Of a stretch of DNA of 64,000 nucleotides, positions 47,327 to 57,128 are shown in pieces; position 1 is the first letter of the stretch, and the number at the start of each line of letters is the position of its first letter. The DNA lies in the NCBI GenBank assembly GCA_016932095.1, contig JAFGDN010000020.1:1-64000 (forward strand), given 5' to 3'. Made by a program: the position numbers and the translations under genes. The notes below the pieces were generated by a model. That model searched no databases. It was not told the origin of the DNA and was given only the letters and a program-made list of their open reading frames with translations. Origin of the DNA: Sedimentisphaerales bacterium. GTDB taxonomy: Bacteria > Planctomycetota > Phycisphaerae > Sedimentisphaerales > Anaerobacaceae.

Positions 47327-47857
47327 ATGAATATTGAGAGGATTACCCGGGCAGTTGTGTTCGCCGTATTTTTCAGCATAGGCGCGGCCGTGCTGTCAGT
47401 GACGGTCCTGTGCAACGACCTGCTGAAATATTACCACAACAGAACCATACTCCAGCAGGCCGAAGAGCATCTTAAAAAGCTTGAAACATTAGGCAATGAT
47501 TACGATATCCTGCTTGGCAAGCTCGATGGCGACCCATGCGAGCTGACCCGGCTTGCGCCCGCGATGCTGGGTATCGAGCCAAACGAGCCGAATACCGTTT
47601 ATCCTCACGCGACATTCGACAAGCTTTCAGCGGCGAGAATCGCCCTGACCGAAGAGCCAAACCAGCCGCAGTCCGACCAGGCGACGCCGCTGTGGCTCAA
47701 TTGCTGGTGCCTGTGGCCGAGACGACATATTATGTTTATCGCGGGCTCTTCGCTTGTGCTGATTTCCTTTATCTTCTTCGGCCCGACAAGAAAACCACGC
47801 CGGTCGATGACGGTGATATCCAAAACCGAACCGCCCGATATCAGGCAGCAGCTCTAA
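47327..47857 (+). CDS. DivIC/FtsB-like membrane protein
   Basis: 176 residues. A hydrophobic segment (about 8-30) is followed by a coiled coil YYHNRTILQQAEEHLKKLETL and then DYDILLGKLDGDPCELTRLAPAMLGI. That last part resembles the FtsB/DivIC pattern of a short coiled coil and a DPxxxExxAR-like end. A second hydrophobic segment (about 132-152) is not usual for the family. Enolase next to divIC is a common bacterial gene order, which supports the idea. The assignment remains tentative. Confidence 0.5.
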   Translation: MNIERITRAVVFAVFFSIGAAVLSVTVLCNDLLKYYHNRTILQQAEEHLKKLETLGNDYDILLGKLDGDPCELTRLAPAMLGIEPNEPNTVYPHATFDKLSAARIALTEEPNQPQSDQATPLWLNCWCLWPRRHIMFIAGSSLVLISFIFFGPTRKPRRSMTVISKTEPPDIRQQL

Positions 47858-47883
47858 TCAATGCTGTAGAAGCTGGTGTATAA

Positions 47884-50349
47884 TCACCTTTTCGATAAAA
47901 AGCCCGGCTGTTTGACGTCAAAGATTCGAAGCGCCCAGATTTCAATCCAGTCATTAAATAGAAACCAGACGAACGCATATCCCCAAACAATCAAGGCCCA
48001 GCCCCAGCCGATAGGATTCATAAACAGGCCATAAACGGCAATCACTGTTGCGACGAGTTGTGTCCCGACAACTGCCCCGAGCAGGATATTTGAAGGCCGG
48101 TCCTGCCAGAAATGCCCGCGTGTCCGGGTAAGAAATATGGTCATATGTCCTGCGACGGAAAGCTTCAGGTACATTAGCGTCTGAATCGTTTCCCGGTTGA
48201 GCATAAAAATCCTCTCGGCAAGATAGAAAAGACCAAACGAGGCTACTACGCCTGTCATGCCTAAAGTCGTCGCCACGCCGAGCACCCGTGTCATATTCCA
48301 GGCCTCCGGCTCGTTTGAGATATGCGCCCTGTCATACGCTATTGAAAGGATGGCGCCGTCGTTAAGCAGCGCCAGCAGAACAATCATTACCGCGGTCACG
48401 GGATAAAATCTGAAAACCAGAATGCTAAGAGTCATAAAAAGCAGGACGCGAATTGTCTCGGCGATGCGATAAGTTGCGTAGCTGTTCATTCTCTGGAAAA
48501 TCTTTCGGCTTTCCCTGATGGCATCAATAATCACGGACAGCCCCGGCGACAGCAATACCATATCCGCAGCGGCCCTGGCGGCATCGGTTGCTCCGGACAC
48601 GGCCACGCCGGCGTCGGCCTTCTTGAGCGCCGGTGCATCATTAACACCGTCGCCGGTCATACCGACTATGTGACCGCGCTTCTGCAGAACATCGACTATA
48701 TGATATTTATGCTCAGGGAACACCTGCGCGAAACCGTCCGCCCTCTCGATGGATTCGGCCAGTCTTTCCGCCTCATGGTGCTTTGTATCACCGAACATCC
48801 GGGCGTCGAGGATATTGGTGCCAAGCCCTGTCTGCCGGGCTATTTCCCTGGCGATGGCAACCTGATCGCCGGTGACCATCTTCACTTTAACACCCATTTT
48901 CCCGGCCGCGGCAATGGTCTCTTTGCAGTCCTCGCGCGGCGGGTCGTAAAGGGGAATAACTCCAAGATACTGCCATCGACCCTTTTTGTCGGTCCTGGCA
49001 ACACCAAGAGAGCGGTATCCTTTGCCGGCAAACTCATTCACTGTCTTTTCCAGGACATCTTTAACATCGCCCTTGTTAGACGCAAGCTCAAAAATCACCT
49101 GCGGGGCTCCCTTGCTGACTTTAAAATGGTTTCCCTTATTATCTTCGACATCCGCCTCAGTCCGCTTGTGAACGGGGTCGAAGGGCTGGAAATGAATTAT
49201 CTTATACGTATCCAGGACATTACTGTCTTTGAGTCCGCTTATAACGGCCAAATCTATCGGGTCCTTGTCCTCCGCCCGCGATGCAAGGGCACCGCAAAGT
49301 GCAATATCATCTTTTTCGGCACTGCCAAAGCTGACGGTCTTGCCTGGCGTGAGCTTATTTTGTGTTAGCGTTCCTGTTTTATCAGAGCATAGAATGTCTA
49401 TACCTGCCATCTCTTCTATGGAAGCCAGTCGTCGAACGATTGCATTTTGGGCGGCCAGAAGCTTGGCGCCCACCGCCATAGTCACCGACAGCACCGTCGG
49501 CATCGCTACCGGGATAGCCGCCACCGTCAGCACAAGAGCAAATCGCAATGTTGTCAATAAGCTCTCGTGACGGAACAAAGCTGTAACCAGAATCAAAACG
49601 ACGAGTGCAACAGCAATCATTATGAGGTAATCTCCAATCTTCAAGACCGCTTTCTGGAAATGGCTTGTGGCCTTGGCTCCCTCGACCATTTGTGCGGTTT
49701 TGCCGAAATATGTGCCTGCACCGGTCGCATACACGATTGCCTCTATTTCGCCCTGGTTTACTATTGAGCCGGAATAAACGTTATCTCCTTTTTTCCGTTC
49801 GACCGGCAGCGACTCTCCGGTCAGCGCGGACTGGTCCACCTCTATAGGGTCTCCTTCAAGAAGTTTGGCGTCGGCCGGTATTATGTCACCGAGACGAAGA
49901 CGAATAATGTCGCCGCAAACCAGCTCCCTGGCGGAAATATTCTTCCATTTTCCGCTTCTAAGAACGCGGGCCTCAAGCGCCAGTTTCTTCTTCAGCGCCT
50001 CTATCGCATTTCCCGCCTGGTATTCCTCCCAGAATCCCACCACCGCGTTCATAATCAGTAGAATCAGGATAATGGTGAAGTCGGTCCAGTCACGCACAAA
50101 CGCCGACAGTATAACCGCCGCCTCAATCATCCAGGGAATCGGCCCCCAGAAATAGGACAGGAACTTCAGAACCGGATTGGTCTTTTCCTCGGGCAGCTCA
50201 TTATATCCATATTTACCGATGCGATTATTCACTTCGGCGTCGCTTAGACCCTGGGCGGGAGATACACCAAATTTAGATATGAGATTCTCAAGAGATGCTT
50301 TTTCTTCCACTTTTGGCGGCTTTTGTGGTGAGGTTAAGTTATTCAACAT
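47884..50349 (-). CDS. P-type proton-efflux ATPase (P3A, Pma1-like)
   Basis: 821 residues. Landmarks are the N-terminal cation-ATPase domain (EEKTNPVLKFLSYFWGPIPWM), the TGE loop (ALTGESLPVERKKGD), the phosphorylated Asp in CSDKTGTLTQNKL (about 325), and the hinge TGDGVNDAPALKKADAGVAV. The whole protein matches plasma-membrane H+-ATPases rather than heavy-metal or Ca2+ pumps. The C-terminal membrane segments are normal for the type. It would drive H+ out of the cell. ATG 50349 has GGGGAG upstream. It converges on the DivIC-like gene. Confidence 0.92.
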   Translation of the reverse strand: MLNNLTSPQKPPKVEEKASLENLISKFGVSPAQGLSDAEVNNRIGKYGYNELPEEKTNPVLKFLSYFWGPIPWMIEAAVILSAFVRDWTDFTIILILLIMNAVVGFWEEYQAGNAIEALKKKLALEARVLRSGKWKNISARELVCGDIIRLRLGDIIPADAKLLEGDPIEVDQSALTGESLPVERKKGDNVYSGSIVNQGEIEAIVYATGAGTYFGKTAQMVEGAKATSHFQKAVLKIGDYLIMIAVALVVLILVTALFRHESLLTTLRFALVLTVAAIPVAMPTVLSVTMAVGAKLLAAQNAIVRRLASIEEMAGIDILCSDKTGTLTQNKLTPGKTVSFGSAEKDDIALCGALASRAEDKDPIDLAVISGLKDSNVLDTYKIIHFQPFDPVHKRTEADVEDNKGNHFKVSKGAPQVIFELASNKGDVKDVLEKTVNEFAGKGYRSLGVARTDKKGRWQYLGVIPLYDPPREDCKETIAAAGKMGVKVKMVTGDQVAIAREIARQTGLGTNILDARMFGDTKHHEAERLAESIERADGFAQVFPEHKYHIVDVLQKRGHIVGMTGDGVNDAPALKKADAGVAVSGATDAARAAADMVLLSPGLSVIIDAIRESRKIFQRMNSYATYRIAETIRVLLFMTLSILVFRFYPVTAVMIVLLALLNDGAILSIAYDRAHISNEPEAWNMTRVLGVATTLGMTGVVASFGLFYLAERIFMLNRETIQTLMYLKLSVAGHMTIFLTRTRGHFWQDRPSNILLGAVVGTQLVATVIAVYGLFMNPIGWGWALIVWGYAFVWFLFNDWIEIWALRIFDVKQPGFLSKR

Positions 50350-50588
50350 TTGTCTTCTCCCCTGTATAACCGTCTATATTCTCCGCTTATTTAATCTCTA
50401 AATTCAAAGCGGTTTCAAACTTGCGTTTATTACGCCCGTAATCAACCGGGTGTTCCAACATTTTAACCTTTTATCGCTCATAATGCATGCCGGAACTACG
50501 TCGGAGCCGTTCGGGGACCGATAATACCTTTCGGAAGGGGCAGGAATTTATTTCAGCGAGGGTGGTTTTTCGTCGATAAACACCATAA

Positions 50589-51047
50589 ATGGAATACAAT
50601 AACCTTTCCAGCAATAACCAACGATGCGCAACCATCCAGTCGCCTGTTGGGCCGGCAACGGCGGCCGCAGATTCTATATACTGCCAGAGGTGCGGCCAGC
50701 ACAACGAGGCAAATAACTTCAAATGCACCAGATGCGGATTCGTGCTTCACGTGCCTGCTCAGCCGCAATATACCGTTACAAACGACAATACTCTGGGCGG
50801 GCTTATACCGACCAAAAATCCGATGGCGCTATGGGCATATTACCTGGGAATTTTCTCGCTGATTCCGATGCTTGGATTGCTGCTGTGCATCCCCGCTTTT
50901 GTGCTGGGTATTTTAGGTTTAAGACACGGGTGTTTACACCCTGAAGCGAAGGGCAAAATTCACGCGTGGGTCGGGATAATTCTCGGCGGATTGTGCGCCG
51001 CCAGCTACGTAATATTTCTCGTCCTTCCACTTTTTACCCCAAAATAG
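50589..51047 (+). CDS. Zinc-ribbon DUF4190 membrane protein
   Basis: 152 residues. Zinc ribbon CQRCGQHN and CTRCGFVLH (about 32-53), a short linker, then two hydrophobic segments of a DUF4190 type (NPMALWAYYLGIFSL, CIPAFVLGILGLRHG and AWVGIILGGLCAA). It begins a set of three small membrane-protein genes on the plus strand. The ATG lacks a clear ribosome site. The function of DUF4190 is unknown. Confidence 0.75.
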   Translation: MEYNNLSSNNQRCATIQSPVGPATAAADSIYCQRCGQHNEANNFKCTRCGFVLHVPAQPQYTVTNDNTLGGLIPTKNPMALWAYYLGIFSLIPMLGLLLCIPAFVLGILGLRHGCLHPEAKGKIHAWVGIILGGLCAASYVIFLVLPLFTPK

Positions 51048-51062
51048 CAGAAAGGATAGTGT

Positions 51063-51425
51063 ATGTTTTGCAGAAAATGCGGGGCACAAAACGCCGATAA
51101 CGCCTACAAATGCGTCCAGTGCGGCGAGGAGCTGCAGCAGGTAACCGTACTGCCGCCGACGACACAGATGAAAATACCCAATTATCTTGTCCAGGCAATT
51201 TTAATCACCTTGTGCTGCTGCCTGCCTTTCGGCATCGTGTCCATTGTTTACGCCGCCCAGGTGAACAGCAAGGTCCAGGCGGGCGATATTCAGGGGGCTC
51301 TCGACGCATCCGGCAAGGCAAAGATGTGGTGCTGGATAGGTTTTGCTTTGGGGCTGGTCGCCAATATAATCGCCATTGGTGTCCAGCTTATCAGCGTTAT
51401 AGCCGCCAGCCGTCAAGGTTATTGA
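51063..51425 (+). CDS. Zinc-ribbon CD225/dispanin-like membrane protein
   Basis: 120 residues. An N-terminal zinc ribbon (CRKCGAQN, CVQCGEEL) is followed by a CD225-like pair of membrane segments with PNYLVQAILITLCCCLPFGI, VYAAQVNSKVQAGD and AKMWCWIGFALGLV. Bacterial CD225 proteins are small and of unknown role. It starts 15 bases after the DUF4190 gene and ends two bases before the DUF2752 start. Confidence 0.85.
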   Translation: MFCRKCGAQNADNAYKCVQCGEELQQVTVLPPTTQMKIPNYLVQAILITLCCCLPFGIVSIVYAAQVNSKVQAGDIQGALDASGKAKMWCWIGFALGLVANIIAIGVQLISVIAASRQGY

Positions 51426-51426
51426 T

Positions 51427-51792
51427 ATGAAAGCCGAAAAACGTTACTTTTTAACCGGCTTTCTGGCAGTCACTCTCGGCCTGATATACTGGTTCGACCC
51501 GGCCGAGACGCATATATTTCCGTCGTGCCAGTTTTATACATTGACGGGTTTATATTGTCCCGGTTGCGGCACAATGCGGGCCTTTCATCAGCTTTTACAC
51601 GGCAGCTTAACCGGCGCGCTTTCTATGAACCCGCTGATGGTTATAGCCCTGCCTGTTGTTCTTTTGTTGTATCTGCGAAAAAAATGGGCTTACTATCCCT
51701 GGGTCGCGTGGTGCTCATTTGCGACGCTTGTCTCGTATGGAATTCTGCGAAACATTCACCTGTGGCCGTTTATTCTTCTGGCGCCGAAATAA
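51427..51792 (+). CDS. DUF2752 membrane protein
   Basis: 121 residues with the DUF2752 signature CPGCGTMRAFHQLLHG (about 45-60) after the first hydrophobic segment; the protein has about three membrane segments. DUF2752 proteins often sit beside CD225 and DUF4190 proteins, as here. Function unknown. A terminator-like stem follows. Confidence 0.88.
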   Translation: MKAEKRYFLTGFLAVTLGLIYWFDPAETHIFPSCQFYTLTGLYCPGCGTMRAFHQLLHGSLTGALSMNPLMVIALPVVLLLYLRKKWAYYPWVAWCSFATLVSYGILRNIHLWPFILLAPK

Positions 51793-51794
51793 CA

Positions 51795-51827
51795 GAAAAA
51801 GGGACATTCCACTTTTTCCCCTTTTTC
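51795..51827. terminator. Probable bidirectional terminator
   Basis: GAAAAAGGG (51795-51803) and CCCTTTTTC (51819-51827) form a 9-bp stem with a 15-base loop. It lies between convergent genes. Confidence 0.55.
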
Positions 51828-51833
51828 ATTTTG

Positions 51834-53456
51834 CTATTGCAGTTTAGCCGATTCTTCTTTAGCCAATTCTACCGGGATATCGAGCCAGAAGGTCGAGCCC
51901 TTTTCAATCCGGCTTTCAAAGCCGACGGAGCCGGCGAGCATATCGGCAAGCTCTTTGCTTATGGCAAGGCCGAGCCCGGTGCCGGTGGAACGGCGCGTCA
52001 GGGGATTGCCGAGCCGGCCGAATTTCTGGAACACCTTTTCCCTGTCGGCGTCGGCTATCCCGCAGCCGGTATCCCTGACCGAGAACCGCATAGTTTTGTC
52101 GTCGAGCAGGGCCGCCGTTAATTCTATTGAGCCGCCCTCGTGGGTGAACTTGACGGCGTTGCTCATATAATTTTCGAGAATCTGCTGGATTTTGCCCGCG
52201 TCAGTCACAAGGGCAGGGATATTTTCCTGCACAGTCGAGCTTAACTCGATTTTTTTATTTTTAGCCATAAAGGATGTCGAGTCGAGCACGGCGCCGATTA
52301 TCCGGCCCGCGGTGGTTTGCTCTATGTGAAGTTGAACCTTGTCGGCCTCGGCCCTTGCCAGGTACAGTAAATCGTTAATCATATTGAGCAGACGCTGGCC
52401 GCCGGCGATTATGTTTTCGGCGTATCTTTTGCCCTTCTCTTCTTTCAGCAGGTCCGGCTTGTCGCGCAAGACCTGGGCAAAACCCATAATCGAGTTCAGA
52501 GGCGTCCTGAATTCGTGCGAGATATTGGCAAGAAATTCGCCTTTGACCTTGTTGGCCTTAAAAAGCTCTATGTTTCGCTCTGAAAGCTCGATAATTTTTT
52601 CGTCCAACTGCTTGTTGGCCTGGCGAAGCTTCTCCTGTGCGGCCTGCAGCCCGTCTAACATTTTATTGAACGCCTCGGCCAGCTTTTCGTATTCGTCGCG
52701 CGTTTTTATCGAGCTGCGAACGTCGAGATTTCCCTCTGCGACGTTGTTGGCCAGTGCGCGCAACTGCCGCACGGGGCTCAGGATTACCTTCTGGGTAATG
52801 ATATAAAAAGCGACGAAGGCGCCGACGCCGCCAATCAGCATCGCCACGGCAATCCAGACGCGGTTGAGAAGAACGGCCTTTTGTATCTCGCCGGCGGGCC
52901 TTTCGACAATCACAGCGCCAATCGGCTCATTGCGGTTAAACGCCTCGGCTGAACCCTGCGGGTTGTGGCAGTTTACGCAGCTCTCGGTTGCCCTGAAGAC
53001 GCGGACGTAGCTGGTGTATGCTTTTTTTCCCCTCGTCTCAAACCGTATCTGGTCGGGGGTATCCTCGTCCTTCCTCAGCTCATCGAGCATAAACCTCTGC
53101 TGCAAAGTCAGTCCCCGTATCTGGGTATCGTCTTTTTTGAAGCGTATCCATCGCATATCCGTTTTGTTGGGGTCAACGACGTGGCCGCGGTCGTCGAGCA
53201 TTACGAGGGTCGATTCGCCGGGTCCGCGAAGGCGGAAATGCCTTCGAATCAGCGACTCGGCCCTGGCCCTGCTGGATTCGAGGAGAATCTGCCTTGTGAG
53301 CTGGCGCATCCAGGCGTAAGGGATGAGCAACGCAAGAAATAACGTCAGCACGACAGCCAGGCCGAAAGCGAGCCGGCACTTCTCCGCCAGAGACAGCGGC
53401 GAAAGATGAAGGAAAACAAGAATCCTGTGATAAACTTTGTGAATCCGTGCAAACAT
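51834..53456 (-). CDS. Sensor histidine kinase with CxxCH sensor domain
   Basis: 540 residues. Two membrane segments (about 24-50 and 200-225) bracket a periplasmic DUF3365/Tll0287-like domain with CVNCH near 160, a c-type-haem attachment motif. HAMP (about 225-280), a coiled coil, then the HisKA H-box ISHEFRTPLN (His about 313) and a HATPase domain with NYMSNAVKF, DTGCGI and STGTGLGLAI. It probably senses redox state, O2 or NO through haem. No response regulator gene is adjacent. Confidence 0.9.
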   Translation of the reverse strand: MFARIHKVYHRILVFLHLSPLSLAEKCRLAFGLAVVLTLFLALLIPYAWMRQLTRQILLESSRARAESLIRRHFRLRGPGESTLVMLDDRGHVVDPNKTDMRWIRFKKDDTQIRGLTLQQRFMLDELRKDEDTPDQIRFETRGKKAYTSYVRVFRATESCVNCHNPQGSAEAFNRNEPIGAVIVERPAGEIQKAVLLNRVWIAVAMLIGGVGAFVAFYIITQKVILSPVRQLRALANNVAEGNLDVRSSIKTRDEYEKLAEAFNKMLDGLQAAQEKLRQANKQLDEKIIELSERNIELFKANKVKGEFLANISHEFRTPLNSIMGFAQVLRDKPDLLKEEKGKRYAENIIAGGQRLLNMINDLLYLARAEADKVQLHIEQTTAGRIIGAVLDSTSFMAKNKKIELSSTVQENIPALVTDAGKIQQILENYMSNAVKFTHEGGSIELTAALLDDKTMRFSVRDTGCGIADADREKVFQKFGRLGNPLTRRSTGTGLGLAISKELADMLAGSVGFESRIEKGSTFWLDIPVELAKEESAKLQ

Positions 53457-53510
53457 AACTATTGACGCCTGCCCGCCTTTGTAACGGGATTAGGCCGAGG
53501 CGGTCCCGGC

Positions 53511-54185
53511 CTAATGACGGAGTAACGTTATATAATAATACAGGTCGCGCACACAATAAAAATAAATAAAAGGCGCAAGCAAAAGAAGCCACAAAACCGT
53601 CTTTCTCCATTTTGTTGCAAAGAACAGTACTGCGAACAAAAACGTCCATACGGCCGGCAATACGCTGTAAAGGCCGGGCACAAAGCACTGTGAATTACCC
53701 CCTGCAAAACGAAGCAGTTGAAACCAGTGTGCAAATATCGGCAGAAAAATCAATACAGCGACCGCCCAGAACGTCAAGCGGGTTGTCGCGATTTTCCTGC
53801 CTGCTTTCTCAATGAGAATCGGCAGCCAGAAATACCATGCCGTGCCCACAAATGAATAAAACATCGTAAAAATCATTAGTGTTTGTATCGTCGTTGACAT
53901 AAAAGGGTCATTAAACGGATTGCGAAACAATACGGGTAATATTACCTCTGTCAGCAACAAGGAAACGGGAAAATCGATGTAGCCGCAGAGAATCCAGTAG
54001 ATATGCCACCTTCCCTCGTCGTGCCAGACCATATAAAGAGTGTTCCAGACAAACAGAAGAAGGTGTGCCGAGGCCAGAAACAGTCCCGCTTTGAACCCCG
54101 TGGAGTATTCTTTGGGCCAGAGTGGAATCTTATGACTGAAAGCCCCTCTTAAAATACCTTTCAAATTGAGCGCCGTATGGCTCAC
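53511..54185 (-). CDS. Hypothetical polytopic membrane protein
   Basis: 224 residues with five or six hydrophobic segments. It starts MSHTALNLKGILRGAFSHKI. Aromatic residues are frequent in the loops (VWHDEGRWHIYWILCGY, YSFVGTAWYFWLPI). No family recognised. It starts nine bases after the aspS stop, so it is probably expressed with aspS. Confidence 0.65.
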   Translation of the reverse strand: MSHTALNLKGILRGAFSHKIPLWPKEYSTGFKAGLFLASAHLLLFVWNTLYMVWHDEGRWHIYWILCGYIDFPVSLLLTEVILPVLFRNPFNDPFMSTTIQTLMIFTMFYSFVGTAWYFWLPILIEKAGRKIATTRLTFWAVAVLIFLPIFAHWFQLLRFAGGNSQCFVPGLYSVLPAVWTFLFAVLFFATKWRKTVLWLLLLAPFIYFYCVRDLYYYITLLRH

Positions 54186-54193
54186 TGTTCAAA

Positions 54194-56005
54194 TCAATCC
54201 TGTTTCTTGCCTTCAATTTCGTGTGAGTGCTTTTGCACGCGCAGGTTCAGCTCGTCGAGCTGTTTTGTGTCAACCTCGCTTGGCGCGTCGGTGAGCAGGC
54301 ACTGGCCCCGCTGGGTCTTTGGAAAGGCGATAACGTCTCGTATATTGTCGGTGCCTGTAAGCAGCATAACCATACGGTCCATCCCGAGGGCGATGCCGCC
54401 GTGCGGGGGTGCGCCGTGTTCGAGGGCCTTGAGGAAGAAGCCGAAGCGCGCCTGCGCCTGCTCTCTGGTTATTTTGAGAAGGTCGAAGACCTTTGTCTGA
54501 ATTTCGGGCCTGTGGATACGGACGGAGCCGCCGCCGATTTCCGAGCCGTTGACGACAATGTCGTATGCCTGGGCAATGATGTGGCCGGGGTCTGTATCGA
54601 GCTTTGGCACATCTTCCGGGACGGCTGCGGTAAACGGATGATGCATTGATTCAAAGCGTTTTTCGTCGTCGTTCCACTCGAAAAGCGGGAAATCCACAAC
54701 CCAGACAAACTCGAATTTGCCTTCGTCATAAAGCTTCAAATCCCTGGCGACCCTGCATCGCAGTGGAGCAAGGACCTTATTGACGCCTTTTTCGTCGCCG
54801 GCAACCAACAGCACTAAATCGCCGTCTTTTGCGCCGAAACGGTTTGCCATATTTTCAAGCTGTTCAGGGCTGAAAAACTTGGAAAGCGTGCTGGCCATTG
54901 TAACTTTGCCATTTTCGTTTTTTGCCTTGAACCAGGCCAGCCCTTTTGCCCCGTAGTCGCCGGCGAAGGCGGTGAGGGTCTTTTCTATGTCGTTTCGGGA
55001 GTATTTGTTGCCGCCGTCGGGGGCGCAAAGGCCTTTGACAATGCCGCCCGATTGTATCGCCCCTGTGAAAACCTTGAAAGTGGAGTTGGCGGCGATATCA
55101 GAAACGTCCCTGAGCTTCATATCGAACCGCAGGTCGGGCCTGTCGGCGCCGTAGCTGTCCATCGCTTCCCTGTAGGTCATCCGGCGCATAGGCGTCTTGA
55201 TATTGAGGCCGAGAATCTCATTGAAGATTTTGGCGACGAGCACCTCGTGGACGCCTATGACATCGTTGGCGTCAACGAAGCTCATCTCGACATCGATTTG
55301 GGTAAATTCGGCCTGCCTGTCGGCGCGGGGGTCTTCGTCGCGGAAGCAGCGGACTATCTGAAAATATTTATCGACGCCGCTTATCATCAGGATTTGCTTG
55401 AAAAGCTGCGGCGACTGGGGCAGGGCGTAAAACGTGCCCGGCATCAATCGGCTGGGAACGAGAAAATCGCGTGCGCCTTCGGGGGTGCTTTTCGCCAGCA
55501 TCGGCGTTTCGATTTCCCAAAAGCCGAGCGAATCGAGGTAGTCGCGGGCGATTTTGGTCGCGCGGTGGCGGATTTTGAGCTTTTCCTGCATCGCTTGACG
55601 GCGAAGGTCGATATAGCGATGCGCGAGGCGCACCTCCTCGCCGGTCTTTTCGGCGGTATCAATCTCGAAAGGCGGTGTCTTCGCGGAGTTGAGAATCTCG
55701 ATTTTTTCAACAAGCACTTCAATTTGCCCGGTGGCGAGCTTTGGATTTTCAAGTCCCTGGCCCCTCGGCTCGACGACGCCCTCTGCGGCGACAACCCATT
55801 CGCTGCGAATCGCCTGCGCCTGCTGATGCGCCTCAGGGAATTTTTCCGGATTAAAGACCAGTTGGGTTATACCTTCCCTGTCGCGGAGGTCGAAAAACAC
55901 CAGTCCGCCGTGGTCCCGATATGACCTTACCCAGCCCGCCACTATGACGCGTTTTCCCGTATCGCTCAGCCGAAGCTGGCCGCAGTTTGCCGTCCTTTTG
56001 AGCAT
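54194..56005 (-). CDS. aspS: Aspartyl-tRNA synthetase
   Basis: 603 residues, bacterial-type class IIb enzyme. In order: OB-fold anticodon domain (about 1-105, with [17 protein letters not shown]), catalytic domain with motif 2 [20 protein letters not shown], a GAD insertion (about 285-415), and motif 3 [16 protein letters not shown]. It charges tRNA-Asp, or Asp and Asn tRNAs if the cell uses the indirect route. The ATG at 56005 is supported by [17 protein letters not shown]. No abnormality. Confidence 0.97.
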   Translation of the reverse strand: MLKRTANCGQLRLSDTGKRVIVAGWVRSYRDHGGLVFFDLRDREGITQLVFNPEKFPEAHQQAQAIRSEWVVAAEGVVEPRGQGLENPKLATGQIEVLVEKIEILNSAKTPPFEIDTAEKTGEEVRLAHRYIDLRRQAMQEKLKIRHRATKIARDYLDSLGFWEIETPMLAKSTPEGARDFLVPSRLMPGTFYALPQSPQLFKQILMISGVDKYFQIVRCFRDEDPRADRQAEFTQIDVEMSFVDANDVIGVHEVLVAKIFNEILGLNIKTPMRRMTYREAMDSYGADRPDLRFDMKLRDVSDIAANSTFKVFTGAIQSGGIVKGLCAPDGGNKYSRNDIEKTLTAFAGDYGAKGLAWFKAKNENGKVTMASTLSKFFSPEQLENMANRFGAKDGDLVLLVAGDEKGVNKVLAPLRCRVARDLKLYDEGKFEFVWVVDFPLFEWNDDEKRFESMHHPFTAAVPEDVPKLDTDPGHIIAQAYDIVVNGSEIGGGSVRIHRPEIQTKVFDLLKITREQAQARFGFFLKALEHGAPPHGGIALGMDRMVMLLTGTDNIRDVIAFPKTQRGQCLLTDAPSEVDTKQLDELNLRVQKHSHEIEGKKQD

Positions 56006-56096
56006 TCTTTTATCGCCTAAAAATTGATTTCTTATGCAAATTCAAGATTTACAGGAACTTAAGCATATCTAATAGACCGTCTGGCGTCAATAGTAG

Positions 56097-56126
56097 TTGA
56101 CTTTGGTGATACAAACCCGCTATACT
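56097..56126 (+). promoter_or_regulatory. Predicted promoter of the WYL regulator
   Basis: TTGACT (56097-56102), 18 bases, TATACT (56121-56126), 24 bases before the ATG. It excludes the longer reading frame from 56097 as a start. Confidence 0.6.
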
Positions 56127-56150
56127 TATAGCATTACAGAGGGACGAGTT

Positions 56151-57128
56151 ATGAAGACAAGCAGGGTCAGCAGGGTAGTGCAGATGCTTACGACGCTTCA
56201 GTCGGGCCGGCCGAGAAAGGCGGGCGAACTGTCGAAGATATTCGGTATCAGCCGACGGACTCTTTACCGCGACCTGAAGGAGCTTGAGCGTATCGGCGTA
56301 ACGCCCTCGTTTTCGCCGGAACACAAGGGTTATCAAATCAGCCGCGAACAATTTTTGCCGCCCATTAACCTGAACTTACAGGAGGCGTTAAGTGTATTGC
56401 TTCTGATACATAAAATGAGGGGTCAAATTCAACTGCCCTTCAAAAACGCCGCCCTTCTTGCCGCGCTGAAAATCGAAAGCACTCTCCCGCCGCGGGTAAG
56501 GCGATACTGCGAAAGCGCACTGGAGAAAATATCGGCGAGGGCAAATGCGCAGGCGCCTACTCCGAAAACGCCCGGCCTCGACAGGGTATTTGGCATTATT
56601 CAATCAGCAACGGCTCAGAGGCGTAAAGTCGCAATTCGATATGACTCCTTTTTTGACGAGCGGGTCATAGAGTGCGATTTGTCAGCGTATCATTTGTTTT
56701 ATAACCAGCGAGCATGGTATGTTGTCGGCTATTCTTCAGTCCACAAAGAGGTGCGCACCTTCAAGCTCAATCGTATAAAAGACGCAAGAATCCTCGATAC
56801 CCAATACAATGACGGCGAGAACTTTGACCTGTCGGACTATATAGGCAGCGCCTGGTCTATGATTCCGGAGGGTAGAATCTATAACGTTCGTCTGCGATTC
56901 TCACCAAAGGTAGCCGGCAACGTTGCGGAGGTCCAGTGGCACGGCTCTCAAAAAGTAGAGCGAGATGATGATGGCTCCGTCATAATCGAGTTTCGGGTTG
57001 ACGGTTTAAACGAAATAACCTGGTGGGTTCTCGGTTACGGCGACCAGGTTGAGGTTCTCGCGCCGTTGCAACTGCGCAGACGGCTTGCAGAAACAGCAAA
57101 AAAAATGGCAGAAATTAATAGCGACTAA
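56151..57128 (+). CDS. WYL-domain transcriptional regulator
   Basis: 325 residues. ATG 56151 has GAGGGA upstream. HTH_11 domain (about 5-60, LSKIFGISRRTLYRDLKEL), middle region, WYL domain (about 140-225, with LFYNQRAWYVVGY and FKLNRIKDARIL) and a C-terminal WCX part ending LRRRLAETAKKM. WYL proteins sense nucleotides or ssDNA-like ligands and control defence, DNA-damage and metabolic genes. The target is not shown; the divergent gene is aspS. Confidence 0.88.
   Translation: MKTSRVSRVVQMLTTLQSGRPRKAGELSKIFGISRRTLYRDLKELERIGVTPSFSPEHKGYQISREQFLPPINLNLQEALSVLLLIHKMRGQIQLPFKNAALLAALKIESTLPPRVRRYCESALEKISARANAQAPTPKTPGLDRVFGIIQSATAQRRKVAIRYDSFFDERVIECDLSAYHLFYNQRAWYVVGYSSVHKEVRTFKLNRIKDARILDTQYNDGENFDLSDYIGSAWSMIPEGRIYNVRLRFSPKVAGNVAEVQWHGSQKVERDDDGSVIIEFRVDGLNEITWWVLGYGDQVEVLAPLQLRRRLAETAKKMAEINSD

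Noticed and set aside
56097..56150. Longer start for the WYL regulator
   Set aside because: These codons lie over the predicted promoter; the ATG at 56151 has a good ribosome site.
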